A DNA stretch of 64,000 nt from Littorina saxatilis (GCF_037325665.1 NC_090254.1:23604833-23668832); one strand, 5' to 3'; numbered from the stretch's first letter, positions 1 to 12,974 are shown. A program made the numbers and translations. Notes: a model not told the origin generated them from the letters alone.

Positions 1-152
1 TTTGATTGTTTATTTATTTACTGTTCAATTTTATTTGTTTTCCTTCAATCTTTTCTCCTTTTTCTGCATTTTCCTTACTTCTCAACAGACCCATCAGAGA
101 GAGAATGTGTGTGCGTGAGTGCGTATGTATGTACAGTACACTACAGTAGGCT

Positions 153-154
<2 letters not shown>

Positions 155-202
<48 letters not shown>
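155..202. repeat. (GT)n microsatellite
   Basis: Uninterrupted GT dinucleotides. They make long open frames of alternating Cys/Val or His/Thr, which are artefacts of the repeat. Bases 203-357 are CT-rich low-complexity sequence with no gene signal. Confidence 0.97.
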
Positions 203-204
<2 letters not shown>

Positions 205-357
205 CGAGAAGAAAATCGCACACACACCCTTCTCTCTCCCTCTCTTTCTCACACTCTGTCAGTTTGGCTCCCCTTTCTTCTTCGTCTTCTTACTCGCTCT
301 CTTTCTCTTTCCACCCCCTTCCCCGCAAAAACGAAAGTCTTGGTATTTACCATTTTT

Positions 358-1196
358 ACATTTAGTCAAGTTTTGACTAAATGTGGGGGAATCGAAACGA
401 GGGTCGTGGTGTATGTGTGTGTGTGCGTGCGTGCGTGTGTGTAGAGCGATTCAGACCAAACTACTGGACCGATCTTTATGAAATTTTCCATGAGAGTTCC
501 TGGGATTGATATCCCCGGACAGTTTTTTTTTTATAAATGTCTTTGATGACGTCATATCCGGTTTTTCGTGAAAGTTGAGGCGGCACTGTCACGCTCTCAT
601 TTTTCAACCAAATTGGTTGAAATTTTCGTCAAGTAGTCTTCGACAAAGCCCGGACTTCGGTATTGCATTTCAGCTTGGTGGCTTAAAAATTAATTAATGA
701 CTTTGGTCATTAAAAATCTGAAAATTGTAAAAAAAATATTGTTTTTATAAAACGATTCAAATTTACGATCATCTTATTTTCCATCATTTTCAGATTCCAA
801 AAACATATAAATATGTTATATTTAGATTAAAGACAAGCTCTGAAAATTAAAAATATAAAAATTATTATCAAAATTAAATTGTCGAAATCAATTTAAAAAC
901 ACTTTCATCTTATTCCTTGTCGGTTCCTGATTCCAAAAACATATAGATATGATATGTTTGGATTACAAACACGCTCAGGAAGTTAAAACGAAGAGAGGTA
1001 CAGAAAAGCGTGCTAACCTTCTCAGCGCAACTACTAAACCGCTCTTCTTGTCAATTTCACTGCCTTTGCCATGAGCGGTGGACTGACGATGCTACGAGTA
1101 TACGGTCTTGCTGAAAAATTGCATTGCGTTCCGTTTCATTCTGTGAGTTCGACAGCTACTTGACTAAATGTTGTATTTTCGCCTTACGCGACTTGT
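358..1196 (-). mobile_element. Family X hairpin-ended element, copy X1
   Basis: Read on the minus strand, it starts ACAAGTCGCGTAAGGCGAAA and ends in a perfect hairpin (ACATTTAGTCAA, short loop, reverse complement) at 358-384. A GT/CA microsatellite lies just inside the hairpin. The interior shares long blocks with copies at 18709, 31681 and 34640, including the 'gatgacgtcat' and 'accgatctttatgaaatttt' blocks. It has no coding capacity. The plan resembles a non-autonomous Helitron/Helentron relative; the class is inferred. Confidence 0.8.
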
Positions 1197-1589
1197 TGTT
1201 TTTCGATTGGTCACTCACTACCTCTTGCTTGTTTCCCTTTTATCCATCATGTATTTTCATAGAAATGCCCTTTTTCTGCGGGTCGCGATGTGCATGTAAC
1301 GGTGTATGTAGATGTATACGTTTAGATTTAAAGGGTTGCAACTACTAGAATCTTTCCGATGACTTCCTGATGATTCCACAGTGTTTCAACATTAAAAAGG
1401 GCTTGGCTGCTCTGCAAATCAAGACTAATTAATTTGAAATTAATTGTTTTATAAAAACAAATTAAAGACGCGAGAACACTTTTTTCCGTTTCCTGCAGGC
1501 CTGATTTTCTTGGCAGTTTTCAATGAAGCAGATGATGTTTATTTGTTACTTTCCATCCTTACTAATTGCCGTCTTCCCTCGTCTTTATT

Positions 1590-1865
1590 GCGATTTAAAA
1601 ACAATTTCATCTTATTCCTTGTCGGTTCCTGATTCCAAAAACATATAGATATGATATGTTTAGATTAAAAACACGCTCAGAAAGTTAAAACGAAGAGAAG
1701 CACAGAAAAGCGAAACCACTACCGCGCTAAACAGGCTCGTCAGTTTCACTCCGTTTTGCACAAGCGGCGGACTACGGTCATTGTGAAAAAATGCAGTGCG
1801 TTCAGTTTCATTCTGTGAGTTCCAAAGCTTGACTAAATGTAGTAATTTCGCCTTACGCGACTTGT
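1590..1865 (-). mobile_element. Family X partial copy X2
   Basis: Only the 5' third of family X is present (minus orientation), ending at the CTTGT that is the complement of the family's ACAAG start. The block 'cttattccttgtcggttcc' is shared with X1. The sequence between X1 and X2 (1197-1589) holds no recognisable gene. Confidence 0.75.
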
Positions 1866-3335
1866 TTCATGCTGATATTGAACTAGCTTGATTTCTTGCA
1901 AAGAAGTTTCATTTTGTGTTTGTTAGTCCTTCTCTCTTTAGTTAACCGTCAGGCCCAAATAGAGCGAATTATCTTTGATAGACATTCAGTAAAAATTAAA
2001 TACAAAAAAATTTACAACTGGTCCATATTAGAAACGGCGCTGATATAGACCCGTGAAGAGATCTTCACGATTCTCTGTAAAAAGTCCCCTTTTCTTTTAA
2101 ATAACATTAGTATGAAAGTCAGACTAATTCAAATATGCTTTAGATTTATCTGCTTCGGTTTGACGAGAACATTATTTGAAGCACAACAGGAAACTAAAGA
2201 AACTTATCAAAAACAGAGAGACAATAAATGAAATTATCAACTTTCACGAAAAGAAGACTATTTATAGGTTATTTTCAGCAAATTTCTTAATGAATTAATG
2301 TAACCAGCCTTTAGCTTTTATTTTCTTCTATTTGTTGAAGGAGGTCCATACGTTAGATTTTGCTATAATTTTGTGTTTGCAGTAGAAACTCGGGGTCAAC
2401 ACTGCTTAAATGTAACAAATACTTTCTTAGCTGTCATAAATAGCAGTTTGTGATACAGCTTTGGTTGTGGACAGAAACTAGTCCGTTTTAAGCGTCAAGT
2501 TTAGAGTGAAAGCTGCCAAAAGTGTTAAAAAAAGAGAAAAGGCCTAACGGTTTTGTGGTTTGTGTTTCTGCAAATGTTTTGACATGTGCAAATTATCCAG
2601 AGACGGTGAATACAGCGAATGAACTTGTTTTGAGCACTCTAGCACCGTTAGTTTGTCAGAACAGCAGGTGGTGGTCCATATTAGAAAATCTTCCCCTACG
2701 TATGTACATACGCAATGGTTGTCTGTGTGTAAATTCAAGTTATTTCCCCAACCAGGCAAAAAGAAGGGTAACGCTGTAATTCGAGTAAGAAGATGGAAAA
2801 AAGGGGATAAAAAACGAGCTACGTGAGCAATTACTTTATTATTTTCCCCAGTTGACATGTGTGTGCACCTGCCCGGGTTCCTTTTACACTTTAACTACGG
2901 ACTGATGGCCATTTCAAATTTGTGCGCGTATCTTTTTTTCAGAAATGAAAGGAATTTGACAGTTAATATCCTCGGCGGCCTCTGCGGCCTATTAAGGACT
3001 TTTGTTTTTTTTGGTTTTTTTGTGGTAATAGGTTTCGCTGTTTTCGGTGCGTGTTTGGTTCCAATTTATTCGAGGCCGGCAAGTCCTCTCCCACCCCCAC
3101 CCCCCACCCCCCACCCCCCATTTCCCAAACTCTTTCTCCCACTCCGCCATCCTCATCCCACATCCATAACCACTCCCTTGCCACCAATAACTGCAAGCAA
3201 TTACATGCTAAGATATGTCCCCCTTTTAATGACCCTGTTTTCTCGGAACTTCTTTTCATAGCCTCTATAAATTCACATCCATTTTTGTGTGTGTAGACTC
3301 CCTCGTTTTTAAGACCTGATTGTCACAGATTCTGA
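1866..3335. other. No gene recognised
   Basis: AT-rich non-coding sequence. A C-rich tract of CCCCCAC units lies near 3090-3130. Open frames here are short, overlap on both strands and carry no recognisable domain or splice-site support. Confidence 0.5.
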
Positions 3336-3536
3336 GGTCTAGCGCCAAAACGCACCACGGTCCGATTGTCTCTGACACAATCCGCAAAATTAATTCTTTG
3401 AAAATTGCTCGCTCTTTACGTAGGGCACACCTAGGATGTTCTCGTTTGGTGAGCGTTCAAATGGAAGGGTGTTTGTACTGTGTGTAAAAGCCTGACAGTA
3501 TCTGTGATGGTTTACGGGAGGCGTACTGTGCCTTTA
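3336..3536. mobile_element. TTAA foldback element M1a, partial
   Basis: This matches one arm of the element at 3998-5736: the block 'gaccta/gtctagcgc', 'gcaaaattaattcttt', then the terminal arm 'ctgtgatggtttacgggagg' ending GTGCCTTTAA. Only one end is present. The next 460 bases (3537-3997) show no gene. Confidence 0.75.
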
Positions 3537-4631
3537 ATGGAAGCTGTTGCACTGAAGGGGGGTGGGTGGATGGGGATAGGGGGGCTGGGTGTTCTAGTAC
3601 TGCACGTGATATTCAATAGCAGGAAGAAATATCGGCCTGTCATCTCCGTCGTCTGGGAGTTTTGTTTTACTTGACACAAATTGGGTCCCCGCAAGAGTCG
3701 TCAACACCTGCCGCTTCTTTCTCATCTATTGTTTTGTCACTGGGATTTTTTTTTAGTCCTAGCCATTTTGTACTGTAGAAGCGTAGATCGAAGAGGAGGA
3801 TATATATGTGTGCGGCTAGGTCTGTTTCTGCAGAGGGCAAAGCGAAAGAAGAAGTATAATAATTATGGTCTTCTCCATTGAAATTGCAAACTTCTCGGTC
3901 AAGAACGACATGAATGGCGTAGCCAGTACAGAAAGTAGGTAGATCACATTTTTGTTCCTTGTGATGTTTAAAAATAGGGTCACATTTTTTTTTTTTTAAG
4001 GTACAGTAAGCCTCCCGTAAACCATCACAGATACTGTCAGGCTTTTACACACAGTACAAACACCCTTTCATTTAAACACTCACCGCTTGAGAACATCCTA
4101 GGTGCCCTCCGTAAAGAGCGAGCAATTTTCAAAGAATTTATTTTTGCGTGGTTTATCTTACCCCTGAGCCATCGTGAACCCGTGTGATCAAGTTTCCCTT
4201 TTTCACAATGCAGTCGTCAGTTAGTAATTTGAATGCGACTCGCTGTGAGCTTATCTGCAATAGCACGTTATTATGTACCTCTGACTATGCACAAAACTAA
4301 CGGCCGTGGTTCACAAGAACTCTCGCGATGACTTTTGACTCAGTGTTCAGAGGAACTGGCGATTGGCATGAACCGTCGTCTGCTACGAGAACCACGACCT
4401 TGCGTGACCCTGCTTCCGGGCGTTTCTTTTTTCAAACTTTCAAAACTTCGAATTGTACTGATCTTGTCTTGATGAAAAAAGAATTCTTTTATGATTTTAG
4501 AATGTTTGTGTAACAAGCTGTCAATTTATTATTTAGATTTTAAAAGTTAGGTCTAGCGCAAAAACGCACCACGGTTCGATTGTCTCTGACACAATCCGCA
4601 AAATTAATTCTTTAAAAATTGCTCGCTCTTT

Positions 4632-5021
4632 GACGGGCGCAGTGGCGTGGTGGTAAGACGTTGGCCTCCCGTAATCGGGAGGTCGTGAGTTCGAATCCCG
4701 GTTGCTGCCGCCTGGTGGGTTAAGAGTGGAGATTTTTCCGATCTCCCAGGTCAACTTATGTGCAGACCTGCTATTGTCAAAATTGACTTAACCCCCTTCG
4801 CGTGTACACGCAACCACGAGACCAAGTGCGCACGGAAAAGATCCTGTAATCCATGTCGGAGTTCGGTGGGTTATGGAAACACGAAAATACCCAGCATGCC
4901 CACTCAACGAAAGCGGAGTGAGCTGACTATGCTCTCAGAGTATAGTGTGGGGAACCCAAATGGGCAAACGAGCTCACACGTAACCAGAAAACTCTGGAAC
5001 GCGGAAGAAGAAGAAGAAGAA
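4632..5021 (+). mobile_element. tRNA-derived SINE (V-type), full length
   Basis: The head has pol III box A (TGGCGTGGTGGTAAGACG) and box B (GGTCGTGAGTTCGAATCCC), followed by a body shared with the copy at 59693 (AGTTCGGTGGGTTATGGAAA) and a (GAA)n tail. Exact 11-bp target duplications GCTCGCTCTTT flank it at 4621-4631 and 5022-5032. It sits inside the right part of M1a, so it is younger than that element. Confidence 0.93.
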
Positions 5022-5057
5022 GCTCGCTCTTTACGTAGGGCACCTAGGATGTTCCCG

Positions 5058-5632
5058 CTCCCATGGGGTCGCCTTCACGCGGCGGGAGCGTTTAAACAGA
5101 GCTACCCCACCCCTTTACTTCTCTTCTTTTGTCTTATTTCTGCCTTACCAGTCCTTTCACCTATATTTCCTTCCAAGAAAACTCTCCCTACTATTCCCTG
5201 CAGTTTTCCAATTCTTTTCTTGTTGTCTTATTTCTACCTGACTGGATCCATCACCTTAATTTCACTTACCAAAAGTCTTCTTTTCCACATCCTTATTTCT
5301 CTGCACCCCGCATGTCGTAAGAGGCGACTAACGGATTCTGTTTCTCCTTTTACCCTTGTTAAGTGGTTCTTGTATAGAATATAGTCAATTTTTGTAAAGA
5401 TTTTAGTCAAGCAGTATGTAAGAAATGTTTAGTCCTTTGTACTGGAAACTTGCATTCTCCCAGTAAGGTCATATATTGTACTACGTTGCAAGCCCCTGGA
5501 GCAATTTTTTGATTAGTGCTTTTGTGAACAAGAAACACTTAACAAGTGGCTCTATCCCATCTCCCCCCTTTCCCTCGTCGCGATATAACCTTCGTGGTTG
5601 AAAACGACGTTAAACACCAAATAAAGAAGAAA
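5058..5632 (+). mobile_element. SINE-A, long variant with an alternative head
   Basis: Target duplications GGATGTTCCCG at 5047-5057 and 5633-5643 define both ends. The 3' 330 bp, from GCATGTCGTAAGAGGCGAC to the AAATAAAGAAGAA tail, is the SINE-A body found five more times in the window. The first 240 bp differ: this copy begins CTCCCATGGGGTCGCCTTC instead of the usual CCCCCCGCGGGTTAGGGG head. It is nested in M1a. Confidence 0.88.
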
Positions 5633-5736
5633 GGATGTTCCCGTTTGGTGAGCGTTCAAATGGAAAGGTGTTTGTACTGTGTGTAAAAGCCTGACAGTAT
5701 CTGTGATGGTTTACGGGAGGCGCACTGTGCCTTTAA

Positions 5737-8700
5737 TGGAAACTGTTGCAAGATACCAAATTTTGAAGACGAAGAGAACCGTGGCAGGACGTGTTTTGAA
5801 ACTGATGCAAACTTGGTTCAAATGAAAAGCAATACTTTTCACTTCAGAATTCGTCTCATTCCGTTAACTTTATGTTCATGTTAAGGGGACATAATTACAC
5901 GAATAACTTTTGACAGAGAGAATAAACTTGGGGTACTCTTCTTGAATTTTACCTTTTCCTCTTTATAGCTGGTTACAAAGACATTTTAGTGGTTTATCTA
6001 ACTTTGTTAAGACTGCAAATGAAGTGTGCATCTACTTTCCGCGCGTGCACGTATCTATCTCTAAACTAACGAGGATTGTCAGCTTATTTTCAGACTTCCT
6101 TGTCACGGCATAGATGGAGAATACTAATTATATCCCAAGAGTACACATTTTTATGTCATCTAAATCGATCAAGCTGATTAATTTTGGTGTACAGCACATA
6201 CCGCTATCAGAAAGCGTAAACACCCGATTTTCACACACACAAAACTTGCTATATGTCTTCCATCTTTGGTGGTTGAGGTTCTTTTTATCAGGGTGTCCTA
6301 GCTTTGAACACGGAGACCACCCTGTAAACAAAAACAAAAAAAGTAAACAAAATTGATTCAGTCACGAATAGGCAAAGAGGTTGATACATGACAAACCAAC
6401 AAAACCAACAGCCACTCTACCAAACGCGCAAAGTACAGCTGCCGTATCACTATCCAGCTGGCGAGTCCATATACCACCCGGGAGGCTCATCGACCTTCAA
6501 CGGCATCCGTTCCATTCAACACCGGGTTATTGGATATTCATTATTTTACTGCAGAGATCATTAGTTCGGGAGGCTTTGTTTTTTTCAATGTGAAAGAGAG
6601 AGGTTAGAATATAGACTGGTATGTTAGAAATGCTTGCGACACTGACGGGAATCACTTCATTAAAACCTTGTGATTCTGCCCATAAAAAGTTAATGATGTG
6701 GTGCAAATGTCTCCAATATCTCTGTCTCTCTATCTGTGTATCTGTCTGTCTGTCTGCATTTAATTTATGATGTGGCTAATGTCCATAACCTATCCTGGGT
6801 GGTGTAGGATGCAAACAAGACACTGAGACAGACTGCATATTTCTTTCTATGCTGCGCAGCGCGACGCGCGTCGTCGTTAAATGCAGAACTGTGAGCATTA
6901 ATCGCTGTTTCGGATTTTGAACAGCAGTAAATTGCCTAGTAGACGAAAGCTCTTACTGTTGGTTTTAACGAAGAAAATTGCCGTTTCCACATTTCAACAG
7001 CGAAATACCGAATGGGAGACGGAGCCCTTAAAGCTTGATATTAATCGGGCGAAGCAGCCTTCGCGAAGTGTACTTCACGAAACTCGCTGGACGAAGCTTT
7101 GGCATTGACATTTTGAGACCATGAGAAAGGAAGTAAAATTGAATCGGTCCCGAATTGACCAAGAGGTTGATGCATGAATAAACCAACAACCAGTCATCCA
7201 ACCGCACAAAGGATAGCTGCCCCAAATTTTAATCGAAGATGTTTTTTGTTGTTGATGGTTTTTTTCGTTATGATAAAAGCTTCCCCTTTCAGAAAATTAG
7301 GTGTTTATTTTTTTTCGCGAAGTCAACTTCAGGCTCAATGTGAGACAGCCTTTAGGAAGACCAGTCACAGTCTCTGGCTGCCCATACACAGGATCTAGTA
7401 TGCCTAAACTTGCACTGGTTTTGTTTCTTGAGGGAATACAGAGGCATCCGCGGAAAATTGACATTGTGGTCGGGGTGAGAATTCGTTCGGCGCATGCATA
7501 AGATATAGGTCACTGCTAGGCAATTCACTGTAAGCCCCACAATATGCAATCCCAGTGACACTGCTCCAGTGAGAAAAGCCGGACATTTTAATCTTAGATT
7601 TTGTTGTGGGTGTTTTGTTTTCGTAATAAGAAAAGCTTCTTCTTTCAGTATATAATTATGGTGTTTATTTTTCTCTCAACAAAATAGCTTTATTTATACA
7701 TCCCAGACTCCTTCTCCGACACCCCTCTCCCCCTCCCCCCATTCCCTTCCACCACCACCAACTTGACACCACCACTATTGTCGCTGTCTTTATCACCACT
7801 TCCAAAGCACACACTTTTCGTCGCCAGACTCAACTCATCAAGTACACTAATGTTGCCCAGCAATGCAGCATTTTATAAAAGACGCGCTGCAGTTTTCTGC
7901 CTTTTTTTCTCCCGGAAGTTTGAATCATTAAGACTAAATTGAGTAATCCTATCTTTAAAATCCTAGCAGCAGTCGACCCCAACCAAAACACACACAAAAA
8001 CTGCTGAAAAAGGAAAAGAAGAAAAAGAAAAGGAAAAAGAAGGGCAACGAGAGGCACCGAACAGCAACAACAACGATCACCACGAACAAGAACACCACAA
8101 CAAATAACTCATTTTATTGCACCGGAAAACAGCCGGAAAACAGCCGGTATGACAGCTTTTCCGTGACATTGTTCGGATTTTCCACGGTAATAACCGCATG
8201 GCGGCGATTTCGTCTTTCCTGTTTGCGTTTTTTCGTTTTCTTTTTCGCTTCCTTGAGCCTGAAATCCTTTTAGAATTCTTCCAGAAATCATCAGAACTGG
8301 TGTGATCCGCCTCCTACCCATACTAACAAGGGCGGTTGGAAGCTTTGGAAGATTTTTTTTTTCTTTTTTTTTGATCGTGCGCTGCCACTCCCACGTACAT
8401 TCGGAATCATTCCGAGTGGACTTTTGTACGACTTTTCACAGAAATTTCTAAAAACACAACAAACTAAAACTTTTGACCAATGAGGGAGGCTACCAACAAT
8501 GAAAAAATAATCTTCTCCCATCTTGACAAATAAAAGCGACACAGTACCAATATACCACACTATTACCATAATAGTGTTCCGTCAGTATAAACGTTTGATG
8601 ACAGCCACATGAGCAGCTTAGCTCTTTGGCCTACAGACCTATCAGCTTTTCTCTGACGAATTCAGAGTACATTTTTTTTCATTCTGTCTTGTTCGAAGTA

Positions 8701-9021
8701 ATAACATCGCCAGAGTATCGCATGTGAAACTGTTTGGGGCATATTTCTACAACTCACTCAGTTCCGCTTAACTCTTTTGGGTCACAGGTTTCTAAAGAAT
8801 ACACCCTGTGTCTGGTGTGTCTGAAAACACCTCCGCGTGGAGGGGTTTTGCAGCCAGCGCAGTGAAGATAAAGAGGACAAATTGTCTCGGCTCGCGCGGC
8901 AGCAAGTATGGTGTCTCTAGACTGAGTAGGAAAGTGCGTGCTGAAAAAAATTGGTTCCTGGCGGAAGGTAGAAAATGAGGTGTCAGTCGGTCTCTGCGGC
9001 GTGCATGGCAACTAGAACCGT
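5737..9021. other. No gene recognised; weak internal duplications
   Basis: No exon with recognisable product. Two diverged direct repeats are visible: about 6371-6440 against 7150-7225 (shared 'aagaggttgat.catgac/gaataaaccaaca') and about 7225-7315 against 7580-7675 (shared 'aaaagctt..tctttcag...tggtgtttattttt'). They suggest an old duplicated repeat. A CT/GTCT simple tract lies near 6715-6760. Confidence 0.4.
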
Positions 9022-9054
9022 CGTCAAGGCCAACCAATTTACTTGGCCTTGACG
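9022..9054. repeat. Perfect 12-bp hairpin
   Basis: CGTCAAGGCCAA, a 9-base spacer, then its exact reverse complement TTGGCCTTGACG. It lies about 90 bp left of the 57-bp tandem array. Function unknown. Confidence 0.85.
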
Positions 9055-9146
9055 TTCAAGTTGCGTGCAGGGGTGAGTGTCTGGTCGACAGTAGTTTGGA
9101 CCTTGACGAGCGGACACTGAGAAAGACTTACACGACACGCTAGTGT

Positions 9147-9547
9147 TTGCATACGAAATACAATGTACAACCAATACACTCTAAAATATCTAGTTCAGCA
9201 TGTTTGTATACGAAATACAATGTACAACCAATATACCCTAAAATATCTAGTTCAGCATGTTTGCATACGAAATACAATGTACAACCAATATACCCTAAAA
9301 TATCTAGTTCAGCATGTTTGCATACGAAATACAATGTACAACCAATATACCCTAAAATATCTAGTTCAGCATGTTTGCATACGAAATACAATGTACAACC
9401 AATATACCCTAAAATATCTAGTTCAGCATGTTTGTATACGAAATACAATGTACAACCAATATACCCTAAAATATCTAGTTCAGCATGTTTGTATACGAAA
9501 TACAATGTACAACCAATATACCCTAAAATATCTAGTTCAGCATGTTT
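9147..9547. repeat. 57-bp tandem array, seven copies
   Basis: Unit begins GCATACGAAATACAATGTAC and ends AGTTCAGCATGTTT. Seven head-to-tail copies differ by only a few bases (TGCATAC/TGTATAC, TACACTC/TACCCTA). Because 57 is a multiple of three, several frames on both strands stay open and give 19-residue repeats. No start context, splice support or composition suggests a real protein. It is best read as a young minisatellite. Confidence 0.95.
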
Positions 9548-9849
9548 AAAGACACTTGCAAGACGTCGAAAACTTTGGCTGCCGCAGATAATGATTTGAT
9601 ACTTGCATAGTTTAGGTATGACACAACGTGATATGTATTCACGAAGAATGCTTTATATTGGCGCCGAGACAATATGGCTGTTGACAAAAACAGATTCATC
9701 GCACGCTCTGACGATAGCACGAAGGAACGAACGCGCTCACACGAACGCACAGATGAACGCACATACATACACGGATATTTTTAGACACCGAGTTAAGTAT
9801 TTTTTCGTGTGAGTCCTGCCAGTTAGGTGTCGTTCAGTGAATGGTATTT

Positions 9850-10172
9850 TCGGGCACAGGTACAGTTTTTTCGGCATAAACTATGGTCTTTTCATCATAA
9901 ATTCCGTTCGGCATAATAATTATATATCAGCTTTCGGGTGTATAATCCCTTCAACATTTGTGTCTCACTATCGGCATATACCTGTGGAGGCTTTTCATAA
10001 AAGACCACCAGCTTCATTACCAGAGCTGGACTCCAAGTTTAGCATTGGCGAACGACAAGAAGAAGAAGACTATCGGCATATATAGTCTTTTTGGCATATC
10101 GTCTTTTCGGCATATCGCCCTTTCGGCATATCGTCCTTTCGGCATATCGTCCTTTCGGCATATCGTCCTTTC
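9850..10172. repeat. CGGCATA-rich degenerate array with 16-bp core repeats
   Basis: Four near-identical 16-bp units (TCGGCATATCGTCCTT) run from about 10105 to 10172. Looser TTCGGCATA motifs extend left to about 9850. No coding signal. Confidence 0.8.
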
Positions 10173-10687
10173 AACGTGCGTATTTTGCTGTCGCTTGACA
10201 TATCATTCAGCTAGGACAAAGGGTAATAGGTTCACTGGTCTTCGTCCGGAAATTTAGCAGACTTTACCAGGAACAAACATGGCATGGAAACCATACAAGC
10301 AAAAGACAACCATGCAGTCCTTGCTGTGGAAGCAAGAGGTGAGGTTGGGCTAGGGGTGGAGGGGGGAGGGGTGCCTGTGTGCAGGGGGTGGGGTTACTGA
10401 TGATATGACACTGTGGTCAGTTTTCAGAGAGCGTGTCCGTGATGATGAATTCTGAAGAACATCTGCCCGGTTTCTTTGCGGGGCGGGTATGACGGTTAAC
10501 TGCTGCCGGGTGTGAGAAATGATTTCCAACTATTAGCTGTTGATAAGGAAAAGATACAGCCTTCTGGTAGGTGGTAGACAAGCCGGGGGAATGGAGGGAG
10601 GGGGTAGAAAGTTGTGCAATGCATCACCTTACGCGTACACACGTACAGACACACACGGACACAGACACACACGCACGCATACACACG

Positions 10688-10741
<54 letters not shown>

Positions 10742-12974
10742 TCTGGTCGCAAAATTTTGCACCAAAAACGCTTTGAACAGTTAATTCCACAACGGCTCCT
10801 CTGCATGCTCTGGAGAGTACGTATCAGTTGCAAAATGGGCTGGAGTGATTGCCTCTGCAACTCTGTGGAATCGAAGTTCGTAAAAAAAAAGCGCCGATGC
10901 GGATGAATATTTGATGTTCTACAAGAGGTCCCTTGGTACATTCTCTGTGATCCAGTGCTGACTTTCCAAGATTTGTCTTTGCTCTCTTGCATTCTTACCA
11001 CTGCCGGTGTAATGAAATCTCCGCTTCAGCGATTACCCGGGTATGGCTAAATAGAGTGGAACCCTCTTCTCCGATCCCCAACTTTAAGACCCCCCCCCCC
11101 TCCCATTTAAGCCGTACTCCATGTTAAGACCTTTCTTTTTCAGTACCACAATAACCAATAATGATCATTAAAGGTGGTCGTTTACATTTTTGCTTTTTTC
11201 CCAATAATTTTATGGTTAGATTTCGCTAAAAAAGTATGTCAGATGATGAATGAACCATGGGGGAAAAAGTTATAGAAATTTTTTTATGTAAAAAAAGATT
11301 TTATTTTTGGGTAGCGTGACTCACGCTTCCAATATTTTGTTTTCTGTTTGCTGAGAACATGTGCTTTGCCTAAAAATACTGACCAATCAAATTCATGTCA
11401 CTATGCTTATAGCCACGCCCAAACAAGTGCAGCAACAGTTTGACACTGGAGCGCTGTCCACGCTTTTTTTTAAACGCACAAAATGCACGGGATTTGAGAG
11501 GATATCCTACTATGAGTACTACGCTGGAATACTACAATGAATTTTCAAACGGCCACACTGGCTTCGTCTTTCCTGATCGAAAGGGGGTGTATTGTTGATA
11601 TTTGTAGATAATAGACTCTGCATTTTAATGGTCAAATGGCGATTTCGGTATAAAATGTAGACAAGGACCTTTAATACATCATTGTAAAAACAAATAAACA
11701 ACAAATGAGAAATTAGGTTTAAAAGATGTCCCCTGACCAACGAATACCTTGCAGTTTCCACATGCTTACCTCTGAAGCAAAACAAAGTTTCTTGAGTTTG
11801 CAGAGAGCATTATGCTGGTTCAGAGACTTTTCATTTCGTATTAACTCCCCAGATACCAGACAAACCACAGCTGTCAGCTGTGATTATATTTGAGTTAAAT
11901 GTTGTAAGCTTTCTATTATCTTTTTTAATGATGTTATCCCTTATCATTAAATGTGATTTTCATAAAAAGCTCATAATCTTCAATGCACGCATTTGGTAAA
12001 TTTGATTAAATATCGGGCTCACTTTGTTTTTCGCGCATGTATTCGTGCGCAACCCGGTGGAATACCAACAAATGTCTAAAACCGGAAGTACATTAAAAAC
12101 GCCAGTAAAAACAGAAAGTCGGTGAATAAATCGACCGATTGTAGTTGCAAAAAACCAACTTGGAACAAAAATAATACCGGTTCTATGGTCCTAGGCTTGT
12201 GTGTAGAATGCGTAATAAAATGTATCCGATCTGCGTCTTCTCATAGACGGTCCATATCGCGCTGTCCCTGAGAACTCAGAACGGATCGGTTGTATCCTCC
12301 TTACAACTTCCGCAGCCTCTCAGAAATCGATCTCATACATTTCGTCAAAGCAATTCCCTCTAAATCCCTTCTAACCGATTTGGCAAATGTAACAGCGAAC
12401 AAAAGAGCAATTTGCATGTTCACGCACGTTTTCAATCAGGTGGCCGCTGTCCACCAATCACAATCGCACTTCATTACGATTGGCGCGTGCATGCGTGTGC
12501 GAGCGTGCCACGCGTATGTCAATATTGGGTGTGTGGTTTTTTTTACATTCTAGCAAGCTGGTCATCATCCTCTTTTGCACGAAAATGTGCGATACCCTAT
12601 ATCTTAATCCTAAATCGTGTTTTGTTCACTGTGTCTCTAAAACATGGAGGAAGGAAATGTTTTTTTGTTTTTTTTCCGAACTTTCAATCAATCAATAAAC
12701 AAGTGATAACAAACATGGTACCTGTGTGTTTTCTCTTTGTACACATACTTTCTCATTTACATGAGGTGCAGAAAAACTCATTATGTTAAATTTTACATTA
12801 TACAAAAGGACTAAAATTAATCATACGTGAAACTATAGTGTTGTGTCTGCTGGTGTCAACATGTGTAGCATCAAAATGATCATATGTCATCAAATATGGG
12901 TCTATTCAAAAACAATATTCGCATCATAACATATGCCTGTTTTTACCTTAAATCAAGGAAAATAAACAATAATT
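10173..12974. other. No gene recognised
   Basis: Holds a (CA)n tract, a C-rich tract near 11090 next to TAGAGTGGAACCC (a possible fragment of the mariner-like MITE at 40481), and AT-rich sequence. Nothing matches a known protein. Confidence 0.4.
10692..10739. repeat. (CA)n microsatellite
   Basis: Uninterrupted CA dinucleotides, preceded by impure CA/CG repeat from about 10630. Confidence 0.97.

Larger units (their letters stand above)
3998..5736. mobile_element. TTAA-flanked foldback element M1a with two nested SINEs
   Basis: The ends are inverted copies of AGGCACAGTAAGCCTCCCG, continuing as long arms of more than 100 bp (CATCACAGATACTGTCAGGC and onward). Both outer ends abut TTAA, as do other copies (27494, 28549, 60276), so TTAA is the likely target duplication. 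That points to piggyBac- or Kolobok-type mobilisation. Without the two SINE insertions the element is about 760 bp. It encodes no transposase. Confidence 0.8.

Noticed and set aside
4632-4710. tRNA-like sequence with box A and box B
   Set aside because: It is the head of a full-length SINE with target duplications and a (GAA)n tail, not a stand-alone tRNA gene.
9147-9547. CRISPR-like array
   Set aside because: Direct head-to-tail 57-bp units without spacers, in a eukaryotic setting.
9147-9599. 150-codon (+) and 121-codon (-) open frames
   Set aside because: Both are produced by the 57-bp tandem repeat; there is no splice, start or family support.
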